Shown here: in pieces, positions 35,309 through 48,300 of the stretch
Numbering within the stretch: the first letter of the stretch is position 1
Layout of the letters: the number at the start of each line of letters is the position of its first letter
Assembly (NCBI RefSeq): GCF_964355755.1
Contig: NC_092674.1
Coordinates: forward strand, 18,240,501 to 18,304,500
Length of the DNA stretch: 64,000 nucleotides
Source of the DNA: Antedon mediterranea
Taxonomy: Eukaryota > Echinodermata > Crinoidea > Comatulida > Antedonidae
Direction of reading: 5' to 3'
Translations under genes and position numbers: made by a program
The notes under the pieces: model-generated
The model's input: the letters and a program-made list of their open reading frames with translations, nothing else
What the model was told of the DNA's origin: nothing
Database searches by the model: none

Positions 35309-36164
35309 AATGCTTTCTTTCTTTGTGCAATGGGGCAAATATTTTCATGAGGTGAAAGATGAAAGGTTTCCTTTGTCACAGTACAGTACAAATATTTTAG
35401 AAAATTTAATTATATCCATCCTATTTTAACATAAAGTTGTCTCCCATACCATGTTCACTTGATTAGTAAATCACTTATAATACTGCACTCTTGCTGTATT
35501 TAATGTAGATTCAGCTGGGACTGGATATCCTTGTGTCAAGATATTACAACTAATTTATGTAATTTTTACTAGTACAGTAGTAAATAATGATGATAAATAA
35601 TAATAAAAACAGTTTATGTGCCATGTTTGCCAGTTTAAAAATTATTCTTTTTAAATAATCCAAAATTACACAAATTATTATTAAGCAGTGCCGGAAACTA
35701 GACATTTTTACAAAATGTACACAAATAACAACAGAAATACATATAATCAATGGATCACCCTGTCACTGTCCGTGATGAACATTTTTATCCAAAAAATCAA
35801 AAGATCTAAAAATGTTATAACAGATTGACAAAAGATAATTATTTTGAAAATATCTATTAAGAAATAGTTTCTGAACAAATAGGTAAATGCAAAGCAGTTT
35901 GTAGATAAAAATGATAAACATGTTTAGAAGGTATTCATAACCTATCAAAATAGTAGTTATACCAAATGTAGGTAGTAGAAAACTTGCAACTTTGAGGGTT
36001 CACAAGTCGGCAAGTACTGAAAATTACAAAAATAATGAAGGGTCACCTTTATAGAATTATTAAATTCATTAATTCTTTTTATCTCTGCAACATCTTGTCT
36101 ATCCCTGATCCACATGGTCATTTCACTACCTTGCTGCCTTCGTACATAGAATAAATAGAGAATG
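35309..36164. other. Downstream of ARGLU1 (3' UTR position)
   Basis: AT-rich sequence follows the ARGLU1 stop codon on the minus strand. The 3' UTR should lie here, but I cannot fix a polyadenylation site. Confidence 0.4.
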
Positions 36165-36326
36165 TCATGCATTTTTGAAACCAAAAGATACTTTCGGTCG
36201 GGCATTCTTTTTATTTAGGATGGTCTCTTGTTCCTGTTTCTTACGACGTTGTTGTTCTTTTTCGAATGCACGCCGTTCCTCATCCATTTTTCGTTGCTTT
36301 TCAATCATTTCCAGACGCTCCTCCGC
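36165..36326 (-). CDS. ARGLU1: ARGLU1 exon 4 (terminal coding exon)
   Basis: The acceptor is TTCTAG before GCG GAG GAG. It encodes [20 protein letters not shown] and ends [12 protein letters not shown] with stop TGA at 36165-36167. Confidence 0.94.
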   Translation of the reverse strand, partial: AEERLEMIEKQRKMDEERRAFEKEQQRRKKQEQETILNKKNARPKVSFGFKNA

Positions 36327-39300
36327 CTAGAATGAATAATATTGTAATTAAGAACTTCAAATGTAAATTCCAAATAAATCTCAATGCAGAATCCCTGAAA
36401 TTGCCTTCTTTTCAAGGTTTTATGGAATGCATAGTACAGTACTGTACTATGTTTGTTTATTTCATTTCAATCAAATTGCGAATCATCGCCACTAACACTG
36501 AGTCTATATCTCTAACTTACTCATATTATACATTTCAGTCAATATGATGTAATTTTCAAATGAAATTACACACAAGGTCATTAATGATCTGTTTAGTGTT
36601 AATATTGTTCATGGTTCATAAGAACAATAGAAAGGGTAGTCAATTATATAGAAGATAAGTTGTCAAAAAAAAGGGATTTTTTTGACAAAATCAGTCAAGC
36701 ATTACTTACATTGCGTTTTCACCTGTTATACATGGTATTTGGTAACTGAAAATGCTTTCAATGTGTTCATTGGGTTTTGAAAACATAGGGTTTGCCACAA
36801 AATTGTAATAAATGGATTATTAGTTTAGGAGATATTGTGAAAATATGGGCTTTATAGCTAATTTGCATATTTATGCTCATTTGAATATGCAGGGCTCGAT
36901 ATTTCACTAGTCCGGCGTACAATGTCTAGTTAAAACTGCTCTGGGTTAGTCAATCTTCCACCCAACAAGCCCGGGTGTCTAGTGTGTAAATAATTAGGCT
37001 AGAGAATATTTAGGCCTAGACTTTTAAAATGCATTATTAAAATACTCTAGCCACTGGCCTAATTGTTTGTAGTCCATCATTTTTATAGAGCGCCTTCGCA
37101 ATCACGTTCCTCGTTAAAGTTAACGAAGGAGAGAGGAGAGCGTGAGAGCAACTAATCACGCTGGGCTCCTTAAATCAGGTGTCAAGTCACCAATAAGGGG
37201 ATTCCCCTGTCTGCTTTCAAGTGCCAATTTACTTCCATTACACCTCACAGTGTATCCAGTGCGGTGTCAGATAAATGCCTCAACTAGTCTTTTAAGCCAG
37301 AACAAGTACCAACCAAATGGTTGCTTTTATTGAACAAATCAATTTTAATGTATAAAATATAGTTAATAAAAAAAAAATTTAATAGAAGTAGGCCTATTTT
37401 TATTAATTAGAGTAAGATTCTTCACTTCTGTCTTTGGAATTTTAATTAATTTTTTTCTCCGAAAAAAATCAACCAATTTGGTTACCCAAATTTAGTGACA
37501 AAACATGTGCTCTAGTCTCACCATCCCAGCAGCTGGTCTAGCTCTTCTGGGTATAGCAAGCATCGCGTGTGTGACCGCCGTATGTAAACACAGCCAAATA
37601 CCCTTTCCTTAATTACATTTTTAAGATGTAATATTCAAATGATACTTAGTAACTTGTCATTAATATTTTTTTTGTATTACTTTGTGAAATACAGGTACTT
37701 AATTTTTGTTTTTAATTTCTAGGCCTAGTTCTAGGCCTAGCCCTATATTATTTATTATAGGCCTAGGCCTAGGCTAGTAGATTTCTGAAAAAACAGCCTA
37801 GAAAACGAATCAAGAAGCATTTTTGGGTAGAAGCTGGGATCCACTTGATTTAGGATATTTCGACCTTGCTGATTACGAATATGGCGGATCCCAAGCGAAA
37901 TTCGGCCATCTAAGCCTTTAATTTGCATAATTAAAAATGGCGGCCATTTTTTATAATTACCCTTACGCCCGTATTCTTAAACCGGACTTTAGTCGTAGTT
38001 CGAGCTATTACTTCAAATTCGATTCAAAAACGAAGTAGTCGAAGTTTGCAGTTCGACTTAATGAAGTCGAGCTTTTAGTCGAGTTGCACACGTCTGGGTA
38101 ACAAAGGCTATACATTGGCCAATGACAAGAGAGTATTTGAGGAGCAGACGAAATTTTGCGCATTGATATCACTTTACATTTCTTACAACACTTTTTACGC
38201 ATCAGGACTATATACATGAAAAATAATTTTAATCGTTAATTATTAGAACAATATCAGTATTAATTTAACAGTGAAGTATATTTGATTAACAACAAATAAA
38301 ATCTTAAAAATATATTTAGGAACCATGGCGGTACGGTAACTTTTATATTTTCTAGGCCCCCAACAAAATATGATCGCCACGAACCACGCACTTCATAGCG
38401 TGACAAGAAAGCGCTAGGCCCCCTAAACATTCCATCGCGTGGTGAATTGCCGCATCTCCCATTGTCGCTATGGCGTGACGTAGCTCAAGTCGGACTTGCG
38501 CGAAGAAAATAATGTAATTAGTATACAGTTGTAAATAAAGATGATTTTCATTAATATAATTTATACCAATGTATATTTAATTAAGCTAATATAAATATAG
38601 ATATTTCATTCTTCAATATCTGGCCAATATAACAACTCAATGACTGTTACGTTTTTTATAAACATCGTTTAAAAACCATTTAGTCGACCATTTAGTCTTC
38701 CCCCTCCAGGACTAAAAAAATCGATCAAAATCCGTCTCGATTTAGTCGAGGTTGGCCTGATTTAGTCGGTGATTTAGTTGAAGTTCGGTTTATGAATTAA
38801 AATGACGTCATTTTTTTAGTTTTAGCTCGAACTACGACTAAAGTCCGGTTTAAGAATACGGGCGTATATCTCGAGAACCACTTGTCACAGATAATTAATT
38901 TTGGTGTCAAAATGTTTTAAATATATGTTTTTATATTCACTTTAATGACACATTTTCTCAAAAAATGGATGCAAGTCTTATTTCTGGCATTTTGACCTTT
39001 GACCTTGATTTATCGTATCTCAGTAACCAATAATCGGAGAGACACGAAATAGGGCTCAAATTGTTCAGAAACTATACATTCATATTTATTATAATGAAAT
39101 GTTTTTACAAAAAATGACCGATTCTACAACTATTGACCTTTTAACTATTAGTCAAATATAATAATATAATAATAATATAACTTTGAAAATTGTGGTCTTA
39201 TGAATTTTTTTTTCGTTTTAAATTGTTTAAAACATGTGTGTTTCTATCCAGTCTAATGGCACATTTTGTACAAGAATAGCCGATAGTATGGTTATTGACC

Positions 39301-42300
39301 TTTAAACTACAGCATAGGCCTACTGTATAAACTAACTAGAACTTACAGTAGTTTAGTTAGTTTTGATTCAGGTGTGCGGTATATACCCAGTAAGATTTAG
39401 TCAATAAGCGGACTAGTGAAACATCCAGTGGGCTAGTGAAACTCACATTGAACAAGCCCAGTGGTCTAGCTAGTAAAATTTCAAAAATCGAGCCCTGATA
39501 TGACTGCGGTGGATGACGGAGGGTTGACAGGACAACATACATTCATTTAAAAGCGACAAACCTTTGCCTATAATTTTGTCCTGCTCATATGCTAGATTCA
39601 GTAGCCTAATAAAGCACTTTATAAATCCAGGATATTACATAATAGTATAAGTATTTCGTCCACAAGTTATAAAATTTTATTTATTGATTTTTATATAACT
39701 CTAAGCAATTTCTCAAAGTAAACATGTTAAGGTTTAGTAAATAGCTTTTTTTTTTCCTGATCTTTATTTTTTGGGTAATTGAATATCAAATAACATTATT
39801 GAAAAGTAATGATGCACAAATCTTAATATTTCATGACTACTATACTATTAATCAATTAAAATAATAAAATGTTTTGGATGGACCTTGAGCTAATTTAAAT
39901 GAGTCTGAAAAAACTCACAAATTAACAATTTGTTAAATATTTAAAGACCCCTTCCCTGCAATTTTGGACGTTTTTTGGAAAATAATACATATATATCACT
40001 TTAAAAACATTAAACCATGTCTTTCCTTGTCTTAAATGTACGTTTTATGGTAAATTATGATAAAAAGTGAGAAACAATGCACTACCTAAGTAGCTCGCGG
40101 CGATCGACCTCTCGTGGACGGTCTCAGGCCTAGCCTAGCTAGGCTTAGTTTTGTAGGCCTAGCTGGTAAACATCGGTAACGTACGAACATCGTACGCTAG
40201 CTATATACCTAGCCTGACGTTGTATAGTTGCTGCATTAATTATCTTTCTATTTTTGCCAGACTCCGTTGATACAAATTGGGGGAAACCCGGTATTTTCGC
40301 TGAAAAGTTAGGAGTCTTCCATTTGTTTTGGCTTCACGATCGATCGAAAAGTGGGCGAATTACAGGTGAAAAACAACAATATCAATCCGCGCGCAATGCA
40401 TTTTGGGATTTATAGCGGGCCGCTATAATTATTAAAATCGATTTATTTTTCACATTTTTAACCGTTTAAAGACGAAAAAAGTTATCGCAATAGGACCATA
40501 TAGTATTATTTTTACATTAAATATAGTTTGTGATCTTAAATTAGATCTAAAAAACGTAGGGAATGGGGCTTTAAGCTTCATAGAATATATCTTACCAATT
40601 TCCTTTGTGCTTCTTCAATTTTGCTCTGGTTTTCTAGCATAATTCGTTCTAGCTCTTCACGTTGCTTTCTCTCTTCTTCCTAGAAATCAGAAAGAAACAA
40701 AGTAAGTAAAGTTGCATAATTTTTTGGTTAAAAAAAGAATATGAACACTTTAAAAATACTGTAATATTCTTTCTAGTACCTGCACTTCTAAAAATAGAAA
40801 CAGAAGAATGAAAACCTGTAGGAAAAACAATATGGTTAAACATCAAACATACTGTACTGTATAAATTGAGTGTGGTTCACTGCATTGTATTTTATAACCT
40901 TCATCAATATGTTATAATGCAAACAAAAAAGAAAACAAAAACAAAATTCAAATAAACAAAATCTATGTTATAATTATTATCATTGTTTTAACTATATAAA
41001 GTTAATTATTATATTTTTCTTATTGGTAATGGTAGTATTATTTACGAAATTTTATTACAATTTTTAAAATATTGAAAAAGGTAAAAAACAAAACAGTTAC
41101 AAAATGCAAGGGCCTGAAATAACCTAAAACAATAACGGTTGGCTTGAGTGTTATTGTCTTCTTTCTGGTCACGATTTCAGACCCTAGAATAATAATGAAC
41201 ACTTACCTAAAATGTTGCACAGGAAGCCTCCTACTTCAGATTTCACATAAATACACTGCTATCCAGCACACTTTTTATATTTTGTTTTATTAAAACAAAA
41301 ACCACAAGTACTGTTTACAGTACAGCTTATATACCACAAACCATTAAACACTGTTTCACACAAATGAACTACCAATATTACATAGGAACACCATAAATAA
41401 TTATTTGTATACCTACAAATTACTATACCTTTTTATTTACATTTCGACGTATAAACAAAAGTCTTATTCTTGAATGAAAAAAAAAAAAAATCAAATATAG
41501 TTTTGGGATAACTTCTCACATGTAATCCAGATAGTATTACATTGACGAAAGGATGGACAAATGATGCTGCTCATCTATCTTCTAATGTTTTCACCCACTG
41601 AAAAATCTTTCAATATAGGTTTATCCATGTTTTTGATATTTTGTCCAAATCCAAAGTTTCTGTGAAATTAATTTCTTCATTGTTCTTCATTGTACCTTAA
41701 AAACATCTGTACTTGAAATTGTCACTTGTGCATTTCCAATAAATATGCTTGCTTTACTCTGTGCTCCTCCCAGGAAAAAACAGGGAGGAGATACAGAAAC
41801 AACTGATGAGACAAACAGATATGTATGTTAATGTTAAACTAGGCGAAGCCAACCAATGATGGGAAGAAAATTCAATGCTGGTTTTAAGAGCCAAATTTTG
41901 TTTTCCCCTTGTCCATTTAAAATTTATATTCAATAATTCTCTTGTTAATTTGTGTCAATTTTTAAAGCATTTAAAACAACTAGAATAACTACAAACAATT
42001 TATACCAGCATTTTTTACTGCCCTGCACTGGAGCTGCCTAGTGGTCAGCCCTGACCAACTCTTGGGTATTACTTCAGACTAAATATTTAAAACATGATCT
42101 GTAAAAAACATAGGACTGTAGGAAAGAACTATATAAAAACTGTTTTGCAGTACAACAAAGGTCTAGTACAAAATAACATCTAAATTTTCCAATTATGTTA
42201 CAGTAATAATGTACAGTACCTAAGAAAGGTATTAAAACTTCAATGTATATAATTATAAGACCTTTACAGTACAGATATTATTATTACTGATGCAACATTT

Positions 42301-45300
42301 GAATGCATAGACTTGTAAAATCTTGTAGCACCCACATAGAGCTCTGCCTTAGCAATGTTTGCTACGCGTAGTCTATGACATCGAATTTTAGGAAATTAAT
42401 CCCATTTTCAGTAAATGAAAACAAAATCGAGCCAGTTAAGATGAGCACTGTGGTTGATTATCATTTACAATCATTCTAAGTACCAATGTGTGTGTATGAT
42501 ACGTCTGAACTTTAATGTTTATGTTTTGTTTACTACAATTTAATGAACCATCTAGACTTTATTATGTTTATATGCCAATAGGTATTTAAATTTTTGTCTG
42601 AAAATTACAGACTTGTAAAACATAGAAATTGATTTGCAGACGGCAAACATCAGATAAAAGAATGATGTAGGTTATCATACCGTATTTGGCAAATTGTAAA
42701 TGTAAATATTGATTTTTGGTTTCAAAAGAGTACAGTATGTATGAGTAAGAAACTGCTGAGACAACTATTTTCTTGGGTTGAATTATATATTGGGGTATGG
42801 TTATTATCGCGACGGTGTTGCCGAGTTTTGTGTTAAACATTATTACAGGTCTAACCTAGCCCTATATGAACAAACTGCCAAATAAGACCCCAATGGGTAA
42901 ATACCACCAGCAGCTAGCATCAGCTACAACTAAGCAGCCAGGTAGGGAATAATCTCGATTTATTATACGCTAATTTGATAACCTTAATTTAAAAAGAAAA
43001 ATCATTTAAAATACATACATTACTGTGATTGTTTAATACTGAACACAACTCTTATTAGTATAATGTACACACGGATGTGACCAGCATGTCATGAGTGGTG
43101 GTCGAGCACCCCCCGCCCCTGACAGAGGACCAAGTTGTAAATTACTCGGAAACATTATTAATAGTACATATTATTAATAATTTATTAATTGTTTTCTTCG
43201 TGGTGTTTTTTATCTACTCGACGGCGAATATATAAATAGAAATTGACCACGGTAGAGGCATTATGGCACCACACGGTGAACCTCAATGAACTAGTATGTG
43301 GCTTAGGCCAACTTCTTAAATAAAACGTCCAGTCGATCCAGAAATGATGTCGACAAAAAAAGATTGTTAAGATTCTAAATATAGTATCGGAATATCGTTT
43401 ACCTAGAGTTTGTGTCATGACATAAAACGCAATACTCTCTATAAATTAACTGTTCCCATCCACATGTAGCAAATGTTCTTTTTCACTCAAAATTCTGGGT
43501 TAGCTACAGAATACTAGAGCCATCTTCTTTACAGTGACATGTCGTAATAATTGTATACAGTAATTCGCAAAGCCAAGGTAGGATTAATAGCGTAAGCCTA
43601 GGCCGCCGAAACTAAGACTCCACTCCGATGTCGATTCGGCCTGGCCACGATGTCATCTCGTCCGGCTAAATTAGGCTAACAACCAAAACGTGTCGTCTCC
43701 TAGCCTAGGTAGGATTTTTAGGTGCCGCCGATTTTAATTAGTGAACAGTACATTGTTAATTTGCATTGTCCATGCTTTTCCTAAAGGCGATGACAATGGT
43801 GTTTATTAACCCTACAATCGACGCGTTGACAATTATAATAACAATACATCGTAATAAAAGGTTACGAACAATAGGCTACGACCTACATGCGTAAATATAG
43901 TGGTGTTTGGCGACATAAAAATGGTGGTCGGAAATTCCGAGTGGTGGACGGGGCCGACCATCCCTGGTACATGAAAATAATTTAAGATTGTTTCATTTCT
44001 CCCATCGATTTGGTTTGTCATGATATTAGGGGTATTGCTAAACACTGCAAACCCCAGCTAACCTCCAAAAAAGCAAACCTCATCAAACCAACTTAAAAGT
44101 TACTGAATTGTGTAGTGTACTACACACCTAATATGTCAATTTGTTTTGCTAACTACTTATTGTTGGGGTAAAACACAAATTTTGGTTAAAAAGTAATTGC
44201 TGATGGTATCCCAATGAAGCGGATTTTCGCGATTTGAACATGTTCGTGAAATTTCAAAAAGTGACATGTCTTTTGAAGTTTAAAAAATATACTATTTCTT
44301 ACAGTATGTAGCCATGTGAATAAAACTTACTGTATATGTCTAGAAGGATCTTGTTTAAGGGTTTATTTATATATATTTTTTATCTATGCTTATTAAATAT
44401 TTTAATAGAAAACGCGAGTTAAAAAGGAGGTACAAAAGCCGGCGAGCCAAAATCCGCACGCTAAAAATAACTTGGGAAAACACCTACCCATTTTCAAAAC
44501 ACAATCGCACGGTGGCCATAATAGGTGGTGGAGTAATTTTTGTTGCATGTTATCAGGCTTTAAATACTTCTTATTATATGTCAATCGGTTATTATTATTA
44601 TTATGTACATCCGGCTCAAATGTCAATTTTTCCGATAAAAATTAAATTTTTTAGTCTTTCTCATTATCAAAATCTGGCTAATTTAGTATTGAATTGAAGC
44701 GTTAAATTATGGTTGGATACTCCCGCAGTGGACTGTTCCATTTTCGAAACTAGTCTTCCCTGCACGAGATTGACGAGTTCAAATCTAGTTATTATTATTA
44801 TTAGTTGGCCTTGTTCATTGAGGTGCACCTGTGTTGCATCGTATATCTACATTAAATCGTGGGAAATTTCTATTTCAATATTCGCTGTTGAGTAGGTAAA
44901 CACGCACGAAGGAAACAAGTACGATTAAAAAATATTATATATTTTTTAGTAATTTACAACTTGGTCCCCCGCCAGTCAAAATTAACACATTCATTATGAC
45001 ACCTTGTTACTTAACTAAGAACATCGCAGGGTTATTTATTAAGGTTACGAACTTATTTATTGAAGTTCAGAACGTAGCTCATTGAAAGTTGTTTATTGAG
45101 GTTACGAAGCCAAACAATGGAACCTACGAAGCCAACAACGTAGCCTATGTTCTATCTACGAAGCTACTGTACTTCGTAGGAGAAGTTGCAGTATTTTCTT
45201 TCTGTACTGTATGCGTATTTCATTTAAACGGGCATGACGCAATTTTAAAATGAAACATCGTTCATTACATTAGTAAATAAAACATAGTTCAGACAGATCC

Positions 45301-48300
45301 ATGCATGATACACACACGTGGGTACAGCAGCTACATGGCGAAAACTGTCGTATCAAGCTGTCACCTCATATATTTATCCCCCGTTTGGAAATACTGTACT
45401 ATTCACAAAGTGACATTAATTCACATTTTCACGCATGCACAGTACATCGTATTTAACGCTTGTACACAGTATAGATTATCATACAGTACTATTTACTAGC
45501 TAGACGTACAGTACCACTTATTTTAAAATTTTGCATTTTTTGGCTTTTATATGAAATAGTAAATAGAGATATTAATACTGTCAAAATATTATATATGAGG
45601 ATACTATAGACCGCCACTCGCTTGCGATCAATTAGGTCTAGCATCAGCTAAATATTATATATGAGGATACTATAGACCGCCACTCGCTTGCGATCAATTA
45701 GGTCTAGCATCAGCTAAATATTATATATGAGGATACTATAGACCGCCACTCGCTTGCGATCAATTAGGTCTAGCATCAGCTAAATATTATATATGAGGAT
45801 ACTATAGACCGCCACTCGCTTGCGATCAATTAGGTCTAGCATCAGCTAAATTTCGGTTATTTTTACAATTTGCTCATGTTTTTTGTTGTGAACTGCTGAT
45901 CGGTCAAACTTTAATATATAATCATTGCGCTAAAAGCCCCAACCCTGTAAATGTTATTTCACTTTCAAATCTACGAAAACCGTTATTAGATGTTTTGGCC
46001 AGGCCTAGTAGTTATTATACAGTGATGTGATGTTGTTTGCTGCGAAAGGGGGTTCCCAGATTTGTTTGCAAGAAAAGTCGGAGATAATAGAAAACGCGAT
46101 GTTTTGTTTGAAGTGGCAAGACAAAGGGGGAAACCGTTTGCATGACACAAACACGCTACAACAACTTTGACTCTGTTTGGAAAGGCGTGTCGGGTTGAAT
46201 TCAGTTTCTCAACGTTTCGATAAATATGCTTTGATCGTCCTCATGAAACTCAACAGTTCTTTTCAGAACTAATATACATGGTGTACCGCAAACTTATATA
46301 AACATTTGATTTAGCCATGCAAACGTTCAAACAATAAATTTAAATAACTTTTTAATTGAAACAAAAAAAACAACAAGAAAACTTCCTTTTTAGTAATATA
46401 TAGTTGCATTATTTGTTTATACCCAATTTCTTGACTTTAAATTCATTGTATGTTTTAAAAACCAATTACATTTATTGCGAGTGACAGTAATTTGAGTGAC
46501 GGAACTTTTGTGTTAAAATGTCAATTATATTTAAAAAACTTAAGTAAGTTGAATTTTTTTATTATCCTATATTGATAAAGTATAGCAATTTTAAGATCCT
46601 TTGATTCAATTATTTTTAGTTTGAGGACACGTCCATGTGGGCGTGACCGTCGTGTGCACGTTCACTCAATCTAAAAGTCCTTATTAAGACAGGAATTATG
46701 AAAATACTGTTTAAAGAAAATTTTCTAAAAGCAAAAACCTAACATAAATCATAAAAAGTACATCTAATAAACATTTACTGTAACTAAAATATTTTAGTAT
46801 TTTTTTTTATTTAAAAAAAATATAGGTAATATTCAAATGTAATGTCCATGACATAAAATCACTGCACTTTCTTTCAATCTTTGACATGAAATAAATATAT
46901 TTCGAAGTACGGTATCAATAATTTTTTTTATTCATATAACTCAATGTATCTATTTTCTGAAAATGTCGGTGTTGAAAACAATTTTTAACATTTTTTAACC
47001 GATGTCGCAATTACTGTGGAATACCCCTATTGGGCATACTAACTGTACATTTGTTGATATTTAAACATTGCATTATCATGGATCTAACTTGTTTAGGCGA
47101 TGAGTTAATTAAAATGCAACCTGTACGTGCAGACCACTTTACAAAGTTGCAATGCAGTATCTGTACTGTAAAGAAAAAAAGGTTTATTGTAAGGAAGAGT
47201 TAAATAAGGAAGAGTTGGTCAGAGCCGCCAAAAATCCACTGAAAACCTTATTACCTCTTTTTTTTTCTGAGCTGCTAATTCTTCTTGTCGCTTTTTTTCC
47301 ATTTCTTCCATCATTATTCTTTCCATTTCCAGTTTAGCTTCTTCAACCCGCCTTAGAACCTCTGCCTCAATATCATCTTTTCTTTTCTCAAGCTCTTCTT
47401 GTACTCGCTTCTCAACCATTTCCTCAACTCGGCGTGCTACCTCTTCCTCAATTAGTTTTGCTTCCATCTCTTGTTGACGACTTAAAATATGAAAAAGCAT
47501 GGGTTTTATTTTAAATAAAAAAAGTTTATTCTTAGAACTGTACCTTACAATAAAAAATAATATATGTACATGTCAGTATACATAATACAGTAATGTAATC
47601 AGAAAATGGACCACCCAAAAAACGAATCACACACTACCAAATGTTATTTTAAAATCTCAGAAACCAAATTCCCTAATACGAATTAATTGATTTAATCCAA
47701 ACATATCACACAAATGTTAAGTTAACAATATGAAATAACAACTTTAATAATAACGTTGTATAGTAGTGTCACAATAATATTAAGTAGCCAAACCATAGTA
47801 TCAGGGATGTCACCACGCTGGTCGGCCCCGACCAGCACTCAACATTTCCGACCAGGATTCACAGGCTGCCGACCACCACTATTATTTATTAATAATTACG
47901 ATATTTATATTAGGCCTAGGCCTAACTAAAATTCGTACTAAAACATTTTACCTAGCACATCGTTAATAACAGACAAGCTAGCCTCATATAGATAAGACAA
48001 AAGACTACAGCAAATGTTTCCGTGGTTACGTACGTTACTTTATTTGTAACACAATACCAGGCCTACTCTGCCCTGGTATTCATTGTTACAGCTTGTGAGT
48101 CATGGCGAACAACAACGTGCTACGCAGCTAGCACAGTGTACAAGTTTAAAGTTCACATAGCGACCATTCAAGCGTTTTATTTTGCACAGATTAAAAATAC
48201 AAACAAGTACGCAGTAATTAAAAAAATGTACAACTACATAGACCTAAACAAAATCATTTTTAATTGCTGAATGTTTTGTCACCCTGCTTTAATTATATTA

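Noticed and set aside
45584-45847. CRISPR array
   Set aside because: Direct copies have no unique spacers and the genome is animal; this is a tandem repeat.
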